A model generated the notes under the pieces. That model was not told the origin of the DNA, searched no databases, and saw nothing but the letters and a program-made list of their open reading frames with translations. From assembly GCA_914767715.1 (NCBI GenBank), contig OU612068.1, positions 19,160,001 through 19,224,000 of the forward strand: DNA of 64,000 bases, given 5' to 3'. The translations under genes were made by a program, and so were the position numbers. Positions 45,201-53,990 of the stretch are shown piece after piece. How positions within the stretch are numbered: the stretch's first letter is position 1; each line of letters begins with the position of its first letter. This stretch comes from Membranipora membranacea. Taxonomy: Eukaryota > Bryozoa > Gymnolaemata > Cheilostomatida > Membraniporidae.

Positions 45201-46391
45201 CCAACTAAGATACTCCTGTATGTACTGGTGTCACCAAATAATTAGTAATATAATACTATGCTATGTAGTGATAGTATAAACTGTGGTTGTCTACCCGGTC
45301 CTGCTAACCAGATAACACAACATACATTTGTCCATCATATTTCTGTTTTACCTTCCTGGAGATGTAATGTGAAATAGAGATTTTTTTACAAGTTATTGCT
45401 TGACCTGAACCGTAAGTCCGTTCGTACACACTGAGCTTAATTTACTTCAGTTGGTTCAAATCTTAGTTTTTTGAGAAAAATAAAGACACCAGATAATGTG
45501 TGAGGTTTTTGAAATTTGGCTATTTATCTCAAACTAAAGAATCGAGTGTCATTTTTGAAAGTTGCTAAATGGAAATATGATTTGGTTTACTAAGGAATAT
45601 CATTATTATCCATTTATTTTTTGCAGGTGAACATTGTGCTGGGACATTTCTTTGGAGGAGAGCGATTAGTATTCAGCTCAGGAGATGCTCAGCTATCTGC
45701 TAATCTCTGTGATTCTGTACCTGACCATATAAAGATAAGGGTCAGCGATGGTGTCTTATATCTCACTGTGTCTGATATTAACTACCAGTGGCAGCTTCAG
45801 TTTGAGCAGAGGTGGATGTTGAAAGATGCTGACTTATATGTGGGCGGCTCACCAGGTTTGTGTTGATCTGCAGCTCAGTATTACCAAAGATTGGCTGTAG
45901 TAATAACAAGTATTGAACACTTGAACACCAATTGAGCAAATATTCAATAATCCAAATTCATCTCTTCTCTCAGCCTTTTTATTGCTAATCAAAATGATGG
46001 TAATCCTCTTATGTTTACCTGAATTGCTTCTAAAAGCAAGCACAAACCATGAATCAATCTCATGCACAATGAACAAATTTTTATGGTATGATTTTTGTAC
46101 CGTTTTATTGATCAGCCTCGATTCAGGCATATACCAGAAGACGGTATTACCAGCTCAACAGTCCTCCTCGAGGTCAACGGCTGTATTTGCACATAATCAC
46201 TTCATTTAGTTGCTGTAAAAATACAACACTTTTGGTACTTCTGTATTTTAGAGGATGAAGCTGATTTTCCTGGTGGAGTTACAACTTCAGGGCTTGCTGG
46301 CTGCATTACTCAGATCAAACTTGATGGGATACAGTTGGAGCCCAGAGACTTTGTGAGTTCGTCTAATACAACCTTCGGATGTTACAATTAA
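13148..46391 (+). CDS. Laminin alpha-type chain (alpha3/5-like), complete
   Basis: Secreted basement-membrane subunit. I joined 48 exons in one frame, 2927 codons plus stop: 13148-13276, 13649-13852, 14307-14537, 14894-15004, 15232-15424, 16945-17076, 17417-17613, 22558-22663, 23139-23288, 23469-23577, 23911-24028, 24289-24430, 24698-24923, 25928-26151, 26422-26555, 27143-27358, 28038-28178, 28344-28479, 28801-28950, 29371-29524, 29812-29905, 30174-30312, 30846-31026, 31386-31567, 31988-32122, 32675-32827, 33113-33262, 33631-33795, 34113-34487, 34952-35199, 35433-35574, 35846-35942, 36296-36540, 36786-36941, 37837-37989, 38350-38582, 38975-39180, 39718-39876, 40177-40774, 41144-41427, 41646-41825, 42254-42514, 42816-43050, 43408-43536, 43909-44083, 44729-44865, 45627-45855, 46252-46391. 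The ATG starts a hydrophobic signal peptide ending near TFA. Domain order with C-terminal LG modules marks an alpha chain; the middle domain is closest to the alpha3/5 type (Drosophila LanA-like). Length is normal for full-size alpha chains. Introns hold an antisense gene and many repeats. Single exon edges could be off by a few bases. Confidence 0.93.
15265..23577 (+). CDS. Laminin block: first LE (EGF-like) repeats
   Basis: Exons 5-10, about residues 236-520. Modules follow the CxC...CxC...CxxC pattern: CTCNG, CQCYEHSESC, CQPCQCE, DCHCKEF, CQCYTAG, CSPCQCNPGAS. The second and third modules carry insertions and irregular spacing. The segment is split by intron 5 (1.5 kb, containing a MITE) and intron 7 (4.9 kb, containing the TRIM-like gene and a LINE fragment). 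Confidence 0.85.
15507..16768. mobile_element. MITE family B, long copy in laminin intron 5
   Basis: About 1.26 kb. Ends are TAGTCCAGTGGCAGCC and GGCTGCCACCGGACTA, inverted complements with one mismatch, flanked by TAT on both sides. Long internal arms (about 15855-16075 and 16400-16625) are also inverted copies, so the whole can fold on itself. No transposase is visible. A shorter relative lies at 49572-50142. Confidence 0.8.
18227..21376 (-). CDS. RING-less TRIM-like protein, nested in laminin intron
   Basis: Six exons: 21251-21376 (ATG), 20501-20690, 20152-20348, 19723-19999, 18525-19214, 18227-18369 (stop), joining to 540 aa. A first B-box-like zinc finger has C15, C18, C29, C32, C37 and H40; a second has C70, H73, C82, C85, C90 and C93. 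Residues 106-263 are a charged, Leu-rich coiled coil. From 264 onward, repeated strand motifs (YLASIDCVHKTLKIY, SGLIYVISGDRPTIYIV, MALACRGQGVMLF) look like a beta-propeller. TRIM proteins normally start with a RING; none is present and exon 1 begins at the B-box, so E3 ligase activity is not supported. The gene lies wholly in laminin intron 7 on the opposite strand. The substrate is unknown. Confidence 0.82.
21885..22380 (-). pseudogene. 3' end of a non-LTR retrotransposon
   Basis: The minus strand encodes GGRSVISTLPDVWNSLPSYL then a SSFESQLK-like stretch (22159-22353). This is the typical C-terminus of CR1/L2/jockey-type reverse transcriptases (AAPxLWNSLPxxLR...FKxxLK). It is followed by AT-rich sequence ending in a TTA trinucleotide tail (21885-21916), as in many LINE 3' ends. 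5' truncated, inside laminin intron 7. Confidence 0.75.
23911..25990 (+). CDS. Laminin block: domain IV of alpha3/5 type
   Basis: Exons 11-13 and the start of exon 14, about residues 521-707. After GYYYPDLDSIRLEPEGF comes a beta-rich segment with HPACPSGWCYS, then LLIDSIILLPYEY and SMSMLYYGEG before the next LE repeat. LAMA5 and LAMA3 have the same order (a Cys-pair loop, then VLLDYVVLLP, then SLSLFYNNGA followed by CxCxxxG). Alpha1/2 chains carry a plain L4 domain here instead. The family shows this unit in several copies in LAMA5; here I see one. Confidence 0.75.
25335..25925. repeat. 9-bp minisatellite (ATAACATCT)n at a laminin splice acceptor
   Basis: About 590 bp of tandem 9-mers ATAACATCT with variants (ATCCATAAC, ATCTTTAAC, ATCTATATC, and ATGTC near the right end). 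It is open in several frames on both strands because a 9-bp unit cannot shift frame. It fills the end of laminin intron 13. The acceptor chosen by frame, TCAACAG at 25921-25927, lies at its right edge. Confidence 0.9.
25991..28178 (+). CDS. Laminin block: middle LE repeats
   Basis: Exons 14-17, about residues 708-921. Modules begin CQCDSVGSVSSDC, CDCAGPDQRC, CSCHPEGSTDSQC, CGCNFVGSQDNVC and CDCMGITDRC, with standard [20 protein letters not shown]-type continuations. Two of the modules share exon 27143-27358. Confidence 0.88.
28344..29905 (+). CDS. Laminin block: L4 (laminin IV type A) domain
   Basis: Exons 18-21, about residues 922-1099. GGNWLLYYGSVLTVTYRP corresponds to the family's GDxxxSYGGxLxYTV. 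SRGDLLTILQSVMFVLL and ISGLRIVPV follow, and the domain closes with VEKCQCEPGYIGLSCEDCA, the usual return into a split LE module. Confidence 0.88.
29179..29235 (-). mobile_element. Fragment of the tRNA-headed SINE
   Basis: Segments GGCCGCCATATTCGGCGCCA and TTGCTCTCAGTT...GAGCACA match the non-tRNA part of the SINE at 37316-37527 with scattered changes. Truncated, in laminin intron 19. Confidence 0.5.
30174..33262 (+). CDS. Laminin block: last LE repeats
   Basis: Exons 22-27, about residues 1100-1412. Modules begin CVPCDCNNHAQGC, CQPCPCYEPG, CSPCDCNGNSDSC, CDCDIEGSLHSTC, CTACDCVASGSLSLQC and CACDKVGSLN. One exon holds about one module, with phase-1 boundaries except between exons 23 and 24 (phase 2). 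Three modules contain a CINC/CLQC variation in the second loop, as in other laminins. Confidence 0.88.
30648..30763. mobile_element. MITE family A, copy 2 (laminin intron 22)
   Basis: Contains CCCACCCCTAATTCTG, GTCGTCACATCAAATTTTAT and the end GATCAGAGATATACATGCAATAG-like sequence shared with the copies at 3840 and 63897. The left end is degraded. Confidence 0.6.
33631..38582 (+). CDS. Laminin block: coiled-coil (domain II/I) region
   Basis: Exons 28-36, about residues 1413-2017. It starts ECGICERKLGS, matching the CxxC and following Leu of alpha chains where chains are disulphide-linked. Then come roughly 600 residues without Cys pairs, rich in Leu/Ile heptads and in NxS/T sequons. Primary sequence is poorly conserved, so exon edges here rest on splice sites and frame only. 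Exon 30 is read from an internal TTCTAG acceptor at 34951; using the nearer TGCAG breaks the frame. Confidence 0.8.
36138..36252. mobile_element. MITE family C (palindromic), copy 1
   Basis: Inverted arms TTTAATCCAATTTGCCTGCA and GACAGGCAAATCGGGTTATA around a CCAGTGGGCCATTGG core. Same family as 50405-50525, 55041-55126 and 61838-61964. Lies in laminin intron 32, about 40 bp before exon 33. Confidence 0.7.
37316..37527 (-). mobile_element. tRNA-derived SINE in laminin intron 34
   Basis: On the minus strand the head reads GGAGATGGCTCAGTTGGATA (Pol III A-box region), then GTGGGTTCGATTCCCAC (B-box and T arm). A non-tRNA body follows to about 37316. The acceptor stem does not pair, so this is a SINE, not a tRNA gene. 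A fragment of the same body is at 29179. Confidence 0.75.
37800..37825. repeat. (GTATT)n microsatellite next to a laminin acceptor
   Basis: Five GTATT units directly upstream of the TTTTGCAG acceptor of exon 37837-37989. Confidence 0.8.
38975..42300 (+). CDS. Laminin block: LG1-LG3
   Basis: Exons 37-41 and part of 42, about residues 2018-2590. LG ends are marked by FEGCMRSLSINGEDI, FSGCIANLTINSEL and a third with VECGITRLVINEW. Beta-strand motifs such as GDIISFLNG and GSLLYMSSDNS recur. LG1-3 normally carry the integrin site in alpha chains; that is family knowledge, not seen here. Confidence 0.85.
42301..46391 (+). CDS. Laminin block: linker, LG4 and LG5
   Basis: End of exon 42 to exon 48. 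A Pro/Thr-rich linker (SPLPPTSPRPTCAPPGPAP) replaces the LG3-LG4 hinge of vertebrate chains. LG4 follows with GLLFYVADSD and FHGCVDYVSFSS, then LG5 with LYVGGSP and LAGCITQIKLDGIQLE, ending CYN-stop. I see no obvious furin RxRR site in the linker (nearest is GRRF). LG4-5 is the dystroglycan/heparin-binding part in other animals. Confidence 0.85.
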
Positions 46392-47297
46392 TCACGACAA
46401 GTGACTGGATTTTTCTTTTATGAAATTGAGTAACCTCTGTGTAACCTTTTATACCACCTAATGGATATACAATGACTAGGGGATGAGACAAGGTTATAGT
46501 TTATATATATATATTTTGATATATTCAATGGGGACCCAGTGATATCAAGATGACATTGCAACTATTGTTTGAGTCTCTCAATCTGAAGAATGAGCGATTG
46601 CAGTAAAATAAACACTTATATGATTTGAGAATAAAACACACAAACCTATCATTATTTATGACAAAGTGTAACAAGCATCATTTTTAAAGTAATAATTTTG
46701 ATTTTCATAGAAGGTGATTATTTATAATAGTAAAGAAATACAGTATATAAATAGTTATAGTTATAATATGAATAAATAAATAGAAATAAGAACTTGATAC
46801 ATAAAAAATGAATATGTCATGCTATTCTTCGATTAGGAAGAGATTATATGTGGGGTGTATGTTACTGAGGTTGGATATAATAATTATAATAATATTAATA
46901 ATAATTATAGAATAAAAATATTAATAGGTAGTACTGGTTTTCTGAGTAAACTTTATAGCTGATAATCCAAGCACACAGTATCCCCAAAATACAGTTTTAC
47001 GGCCTGGATGTGCTTTGATCTTGGCTGTGGAAAATTTACCTTCCAATTGCCACCCAAAAACTAGTTAGGAAATACTCAGTTACTTTTCTTGGAGGCTCTA
47101 AAATTCAGCATTTAGAGGAATGCACAGGTCAATGGGGAATCGTCTCTCAGAGATTGGGCATTATTACCAAAACTTTCGTAGATATTACAAAGTTCTTTTA
47201 TACGCTCAGAGGTGACAATCTTATTTAACATTTTAACCGTTCCCTCTGGTTCATTTTCCCAAAACATAAGATTTTCATGGAAAGTCGGATACTATGG
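46392..47297. other. Tail-to-tail gap, laminin to endonuclease ORF
   Basis: Laminin 3' UTR, then very AT-rich sequence (46680-46930). No exon or repeat family recognised. No reverse transcriptase remains downstream of the endonuclease ORF on its strand. Confidence 0.6.
46607..46635 (+). terminator. Candidate laminin polyadenylation signals
   Basis: Two AATAAA hexamers (46607 and 46630), about 215-240 bp after the laminin stop. Confidence 0.5.
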
Positions 47298-48300
47298 TTA
47301 GGAACTTTTCTCTGCTTTTTGGACATAATTCAACTTATTTTCTACATTTTGGTGAGCTGTTTTGAGTTTACTAGTCGCCAGACATAGTTCCATGACCTTT
47401 TCAGCAACTTCTTCTTGGGCTTCTCTCAACTTTTCCATTTTATCTTCAACTAGGGAAACATATTCATCGACTGACTGGGTTTTCACCGATTGGACTTTCT
47501 CATTCAAGGTGCAATAAATCAAATCGTGATCTGAAACCCCACACCTCACAACTCCGGATTCAGAAAGTAGATCCCTCTCATCTTTACCTTCAAGTTTAGA
47601 CGGAGTCCTATAATAGATGTGATCCAGCAATTTTCCCGATTGCCCTAGCCTGGTGTGATGCTTAATGACTTGAATCCAATGTCTATCGTAGTGTTTGACA
47701 GTTTCGAAGTCGTCTAGATTGGTATCACCAATAACTATTGGGAATCTGCTGGATGAAATTTGAACCAACCTTTTCATGGCGTCAGAAAAACATTTCTTGG
47801 AAGTCTCATTTTCTAACGGTGGACGATACACTGCATAAACACTGAGTTCAAAGGAGTCCGTCGAAATATTTACGTTTAGAAATTGTAAGTCAAAATTATT
47901 CATCCTGCTCACAAGATCTGTATCACTTTCCTGGCCCTTGAAAATGAAATCTAAACCACCTGATGTGCATTTTGTGTATTTTTCTTGTACATATATTAGT
48001 AAACCTCCACCTCTCTTCTTTGCTTTTGCTTTTGCACCTTTATTCTCTCGGTCCTGTCTGAAATGTTGATAGCCAGGAATTCTGATATCTTTTGTTGTAA
48101 CACTGGGATTTAACCAGGTTTCTCCAACTACGAAAACATCAAAACTGTGTTTTTGTATGAGATATCGTATCATTCCATGCTTGCTTTTTCCGGATTCTGT
48201 CATACCTATACTTTGAGCATTGAGATGCCCTATCCTCAGACCATCTTTCGATGGCCCCACCGTGGACTCGTACTTTTTAGCTATATCATTAGGGCTTTCC
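47298..48300 (-). CDS. Orphan AP-type endonuclease (non-LTR origin) ORF
   Basis: Open for 334 codons from a good acceptor (TTTTTATTTTTTAG just upstream of 48300) to TAA at 47298. Exonuclease-endonuclease-phosphatase fold of LINE type: GHLNAQSI (catalytic Asn), VVGETWLN (Glu), YRPP, IVIGDTNLDDF (Asp/Asn) and VSDHDLIYC (Asp-His) are all intact and in order. The last 60 residues form a charged coiled coil and the ORF stops there. LINE ORF2 proteins continue into reverse transcriptase; this one does not, and none follows. No ATG lies near the frame's start, so an upstream exon is likely but I could not find it. Either a spliced, co-opted gene or a truncated element with a freshly intact EN domain. 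Confidence 0.7.
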
Positions 48301-48390
48301 TAAAAAATAAAAAAGTTTAGTTGATAAGTTTATGAATTGAATTTTCTAAATATCCATACTAAATGCTGGGTTACTGATTTCACATTTCAA

Positions 48391-48745
48391 GCCAAGTTTT
48401 TGGGTGTTATCGTAGACAACACTTTCGCTTTTAGAAATTCATCCTATCTAATGTTCTAATGCATTCTCTTGGATTAAATGTTAATACTATAGCATTCGTG
48501 AAACATTTTGTACATCCCAACCTATTGATATTTGTGTACCAATATTATTGCTGATTTACGATATTGACTCAGAAGCAGAAGTCTTCATTGCATTAAATAG
48601 GCAGATGATACAACCATTGAATGTAACCTTTTTAGAGAAGCATTGCATTTTGATGTACCCCAGATCTCACCTCGAAGCAAAAACATTTTGGGTGCTATTG
48701 TAGGCAGAAGGCTCACTTTTAGTAACCACCTTCACTACATCATAA
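48391..48745 (+). pseudogene. Decayed reverse transcriptase fragments
   Basis: Plus-strand remnants: AKFLGVIVDNTFAF at 48391, ADDTTIECNLF at 48601 (the YADD active-site motif; the codon before ADD is now a stop), and LGAIVGRRLTFSNHL at about 48688. These match the catalytic and downstream FLGxxID...L.F..H motifs of LINE reverse transcriptases. Stops and shifts separate them. Opposite strand to the neighbouring endonuclease ORF, so a different insertion. Confidence 0.65.
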
Positions 48746-49571
48746 TATTTGCTGTCTTTCAGTGTTGACAATAATTTGCACTGAGGTGTATGCCTAGGAA
48801 GTGTTTTAGAGTGGAGACTAGATTTCTAAGTCATTAGTGCAACTATTCAACCACTGACAGTCGTAACCGAGTGAAGTATTTCGCTACAAGGCTGGAGGTG
48901 CACTGGCTGATGACAGCCTCTTCATGCATGGAGCTACACCATGCATGCTGATGTACAATACAAAAGACCTCTGATGTATATCAGATCTATATATAATGGA
49001 GCTACTCAAAAGCATGGGCATAGAAGAGACGGTTTTAAAATAATCTCGTCGGTAACATCAAAGCCATATTAACCTAAGCCTGGCAAGTATGGTATAAAAC
49101 ATGCTATCAGATGCTGCCAAAGTAAGACTTGAGCATATACAGGGCAAGGAGTTAACTCCTTGTACAGGGCTTACCCCTCGAAATATCTTAACACTTATCA
49201 GATGCTGCCAATTACAATCAGAGACTTGCAAATTTATCACTGGCCACAGCCACAGCTTCATGCACTCGCTGCACTTAACTGCAGCAATTACTTCATTAAA
49301 GTTTCACATGCTTTCAAAATTGGTCCAGGTTTCATATCTTAGTAGAAGTTATCTCCTCATTTATTTTCAAAATGTGACCATGAAATGCTCTCCTATCAAT
49401 AAAACAACACCTTTACTCTGTAGGCGTCAAACTAATAATATATCATAAGTTGTCTCATAACATGTGATAGTGTATCATAGCTATCAAAGCTTTGCTGATG
49501 AAATCGCAACCGGTTGACATGGTGTACTGATTTTTATACTTTGTATACTTTAGTATTGTATTTGCAACCAT

Positions 49572-50142
49572 TAGTCCGGTGGCAGCCTCCTATCACTCAC
49601 TTCCATATACAAAACTGGGTGGATAGGCTTTTTCAGTTATTTCCGGTAGAGACTTTTTTTAACTTTATTGGCATAATTTTCATTCAACGAAAATGTTTTT
49701 CAAAATCAGCCATTGATATAAAAGGGAATAAAACAAATTTCAAGCAAGATGAAGAAAGGTAATCTTTCATGCCAAGGGAAAGTGATCAAAAAATGATTGT
49801 ATGGTTTTTAAAACATCAAAGAGCTGGCCGAGCATGTCAGAATTAGGGGATGTAATAGTTTTCAGGTGTCTACTATTATTAATAGCCGAGTTACGGACAA
49901 AAATCGTTACTCATTTTTCAATTTTGCTGCTGTCTGGAAAACTGGCTTGATGATTTTTTATGGTGGCTTGCATTAACTCCATCGATGACCAAAAATATGT
50001 TGTTAAGCAATCTTGTTAGGAACAATATAACTATTGCGATCGACATGAAAAACTCTACCATAAAAACCTGTCAAACCCTATCCACTCAATTTCATAATTG
50101 AAGTTGTATTTCTAGCCACATTTTGTATAGGCGGACGGACTA
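49572..50142. mobile_element. MITE family B, short copy
   Basis: Left end TAGTCCGGTGGCAGCC; right end GGCGGACGGACTA (diverged). The interior shares AAAGTGATCAAAAAATGAT, TTTTTATGGTGG and TAGCCACATTTT with the 15507-16768 copy. About 570 bp, roughly half the length of that copy. Confidence 0.7.
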
Positions 50143-50404
50143 CTAATTGTCATTTTCACAGTTCAAACCTTCAAAATATTTGACATTGAGTTGCAGTGAC
50201 TTCTGAAAGATCATTTTGTGAGAAAAGTAATCTTTAAATTCAGCCCTCTATGCGATATTATTGAGGCATTTCACTTGTTTATGCACTCACCATATAGAGA
50301 TAACTTTGAACTTGAGAGGCAAAATTTTCATAAACCTAGCTGTCTTTAGGCCTCCTGTCTCGGAGTTTTAAAATTAATTTTTTTCAATAGTGATAGGGCT
50401 ATTT

Positions 50405-50525
50405 CTAGAACAAGTTTGATCCAATTGCCTGCATTCCTGTTGCTCCCTTCCACTGGTCACGCCGCAGGCAAAGGGATCAAGAATCAACTACCAATCCATT
50501 AGGATTGTCTTGATAAATGCCCATG
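50405..50525. mobile_element. MITE family C, copy 2
   Basis: Left arm CTAGAACAAGTTTGATCCAA, TTGCCTGCATTCCTGTTGCT and CACTGGTCACGCCGCA as in the intact copy at 61838. The right arm is mostly replaced or lost, leaving a short CTTGATAAATGCC. Confidence 0.65.
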
Positions 50526-50572
50526 CCTACTGATTGTACCTCCTATACACAAAAGTGTCGAGGGAGGCAAGT

Positions 50573-51010
50573 CCCCCCCTGTTTATAACAAAACAGAGGG
50601 TGGGCTGCCCCTAAAGAGGGACGCAAGTTGCCCGGAGTGCTCGTACTGAGAGTGTGATACATCCTAGTAAACTACAATGCATCCTAGATCGTAAGTGTGC
50701 AGCAAGCTGACAGAAACTGAAACAGGCACTAATCAGCCATTGACCACGACACTTTGATCTTAGCCAACAGGCCGAGAGGCAAGTCTTTTTTTTTATGACA
50801 AAACAAAGGGTGGGTAGCCTCTAAAGAGGGATCCAATTTGCCCGGAGTCCTCGTACTGAGAGTGTGATACATCCTAGCAAACTAGAATGCATCCTAGAGG
50901 TGAGGCCATGGTGGACCTCCTAATCATAAGTGTGCAGCAAGCTGCCAGAAACTGAAACGGGCACTAATCAGCCATTGACCACGACACTTTGATCTTAGCC
51001 GATAGGCCGA
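50573..51010 (-). mobile_element. Tandem pair of U2-snRNA-headed repeats (SINE-like)
   Basis: Two units of about 205 and 225 bp. On the minus strand each starts like the 5' end of U2 snRNA: CTCGGCCTGTTGGCTAAGAT at 50776 and CTCGGCCTATCGGCTAAGAT at 51010, both followed by CAAAGTG. U2 itself reads CTCGGCCTTTTGGCTAAGAT. After about 28 nt the similarity ends: no branch-recognition GTAGTA and no Sm site. The body is shared between units; unit 2 has an extra 30 bp near 50900-50930. Unit 2 ends in an A run (about 50786-50794). CGAGGGAGGCAA flanks the pair at 50559 and 51008, with CGAGAGGCAA between the units. Confidence 0.6.
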
Positions 51011-52380
51011 GGGAGGCAAATCATGAAAGGTAAGATTTTGACAGCAATACTACTTTGGGTGATGCTCCGGATTTATATAATTCTTTCAACTCAATTAAAA
51101 GAGTGTGTAAACTATTGTACGCCATATCGCTCACAGGAATCAGAAAAGATTATTATGTCAGACATATGTCCTGATTTTTAACATAAGAAATGGCTGTTTC
51201 CTGTTGTAACTAACGCAATCTCCAGATTTCAAGAAGTTTTCAGACAATTTTTCACTCCAAAAATCAGATATTTAGAAAGCTGACGTTCAAACTTGTTATA
51301 CAATATACTTTTTACAATAAATTTTTGCAAAATTATTCAGTTAAGCACTTACAGACCGTCACAGTTGTGTCATTGAAGAAATGTTTATGGGTGTTATGGT
51401 ATGGATCTCACCTTAGATGTAGCCATTTTGTGTAGATGTTATGATGTCCAACCTAACCCATAGTTCTTTCCTTCCTCATTCATTCAATATACTTTTCTTT
51501 TTCCTACAAGTTTATACAAAAATACCTGTTAGTTTGGCCTTGGTTATACACATCCCTGATAAATTACAGGTACGAATGAGAATTGATCGTGGTCTCTGAG
51601 CTGTAAGATGATTCTTTGATAGCCCCATACTTTTCCTTCTTCTGTTTGTAAACTCGAGCAGATTAATTTTATGAGGTATTTGAAGATCCGGTGATCCAGT
51701 GTCTTATATGCTCCCCCAGGCCAGGGACTGTTGGGGGGAGGGGGAATGGTGGGATATGAATTGATGAGATTGGTCTCAAACAGGTGGAATGAGCGCAGGC
51801 ACCATTTGGAGAATAGATGGCAAAGTATAAGCTGCCATATAGTGCACAAAGTGCTCTCAACTGATGGTCAATTGAATCACACCTGAGGCACTTGCAATAC
51901 CAAGAAGTAAGTGGCATGCTGAGAGATTCAGAACCTTAACGTTGCGTGCTGTAAGCCAGCACATTAACCAACCAAGCAATTTTCTACACTGATTCCGGTA
52001 AAAACTTACGTTTTGTGAGTATAACGGATCCGATGAGTTGGCTTATTCTATTTCTGTATAACTGTAAATTACAAATATAAAAGGTATATATTGGTACGAA
52101 TATGGCCTTGTAACAACTTCCAAAAAAACTAAAAGATATTCTCCTTCTCCAAGGTTCCAACCAATTCTGAGCCGTGACTGCAGCTTGGGTACGCGTATAC
52201 CATATACACTTCATCCAATCAAGGATAAAAATTTCTGAAAGATCAATAGTGGAAAAAACAACACAAAGGACTGTATTGACATGAATTGTATTGATTTTCG
52301 TCTTGTCAGCAAGTTGAGTTCGACTTTGACAATAAGGTTATGGAACTATTATCAATTTTTTCCTACATTTTTTGTAAGGC

Positions 52381-52895
52381 TATAGACAGTTTTCTGAGCT
52401 CTTATTTATGCCTCAATTCGGAGTTGTCCTCTCTTCAGTTTGGTACTTTTAACCCACGCCGCATAGGAAAAACCTGCTGAAAGAGGGTTATCTTGAAAAC
52501 CGCTTATGTTAGGATAAAAATGATTTTTGATTCAGAATCTGCAACATTGAAAACCCTGTTAGACAGGGTTTCTAAATCATTAGAGGCTTGAATGTTGATA
52601 AATCTTAATTTTAGTGACAAAACTCGTGAACAATTCTGCCAAATTGTCCGCAAAACAGGCAGAAAATACTATAATTGACTATCCAAATACTAAAATTATT
52701 TTCCAAACTATGTCCATATGAGTTTTCAATGTTGCAGATTTTGAATCAAAAATATTTTTTATCCTTTTATAAGCTGTTTTCAGGATAACCCTCTTTTCAG
52801 CACGTTTTTCCTATGTGGCGTGGGTTAAAAGTACCAAACTGGAGAGAGGACAACTCCGACTTGAGGTCTAAATCGGAGCCCAGAAAACTGTCTAT
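52381..52895. mobile_element. 515-bp MITE with about 175-bp inverted arms
   Basis: Ends TATAGACAGTTTTCTG and CAGAAAACTGTCTATA are perfect inverted complements. The arms continue with GAGTTGTCCTCTCT/GAGAGGACAACTC, AACCCACGCCGCATAGGAAA against TTTCCTATGTGGCGTGGGTT, and GCAACATTGAAAAC/GTTTTCAATGTTGC. Flanking or terminal TATA would fit a TA target site. No coding sequence. Confidence 0.85.
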
Positions 52896-53830
52896 ATTAT
52901 GAAGAACATGCATGCTTGGGTTACGGAGTGTGAATGAGTGCCAATATTTGTCCATTGCCAGACCTGGTCAAAAAGCCTCAGTAATGGAAGTCTCACCGCA
53001 CAAAACTGTTGTCAGAGTTTCGCATGCAATATCCTGGGGTTGCAACGTCACATATATGCCATGAATCCATGAATATTTGTAAATACCACACATTGGGCAC
53101 CAAAAGTTTGATGCAAATACACAATTTTTGGATCGCAGGAAACAATACTTGCATGAGATTCTGCTGACTCCCTCATATTTAAATGTTCATAAATGACAAA
53201 CACCTTAGGCTTCAATTATATATTTATAGGTTATTAGCTGTCTGTATAACTTACATATCAGGCAGGTACCAACATATACTGTCAAATCGCTTGGTGAATA
53301 TTCAACTTGGCACTGTAGGTAAAATGACTCGGCTGCGTGTCCTCATTAACAAGAGCTAGCTGTGTTTTAATGCTACCACTGCTAGAGCCAGCATCAGTTG
53401 TCAAGCACCTTATCTACCCCTTACACTGCGAGGTTAAAGCGAATGCTAACAAAACTCTTATCTTATCTTTTTTTAGTAGGCCTATCGTGAACAGTTATGT
53501 ACACAATGGTAATTGTGTAAGGTTAGCATAGTTGTATATTCAACTGACTGATAAGATTGTCAAGATGACTATACCAAAATGTAGGGTGCCAACAGGGAGT
53601 TATATCCCAAACTCCTTGACAAGCAGTGCAATGTTGATTGTGTTACTTATCCCAGGTTTCACGAATGTTTGTTTCTGGTAAAATATACAGGTGTTAAAGG
53701 CATTTAATTACATTCTATCGTGGCATATCACTGTGATCAAGGAGTAACCTGTTACCCCTTGCTGTTATCACTGTATCACACTATGAATATGATCGAGATG
53801 TATGAATTATTGTACAGACTGTGTAAGCAA

Positions 53831-53836
53831 TTTATT
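53831..53836 (-). terminator. Candidate polyadenylation signal, UPF0489-like gene A
   Basis: AATAAA on the minus strand, 155 bp past the stop at 53991. Confidence 0.45.
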
Positions 53837-53990
53837 ATAAAAAGTGGGACCATTACTTTGCAAAAGTGACAAAAAAACACAAAATAATTTTGATTAATCT
53901 CAATATAGCCATATTATACTAAAAAACATCCAATATTATAGCTGGCTCAAGATAATAATTGGAATTTGATTAAATACCAAATAGATCAGC

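Larger units (their letters stand above)
51022..53990. other. Intergenic region with no supported gene
   Basis: Apart from the 515-bp element at 52381, I find no exon, family motif or RNA gene. The short open frames look random. It also contains the probable 3' UTR of the UPF0489-like gene at its right end. Confidence 0.5.

Noticed and set aside
50747-50776. Real U2 snRNA gene
   Set aside because: Similarity stops after about 28 nt; branch-recognition and Sm-site regions are missing.
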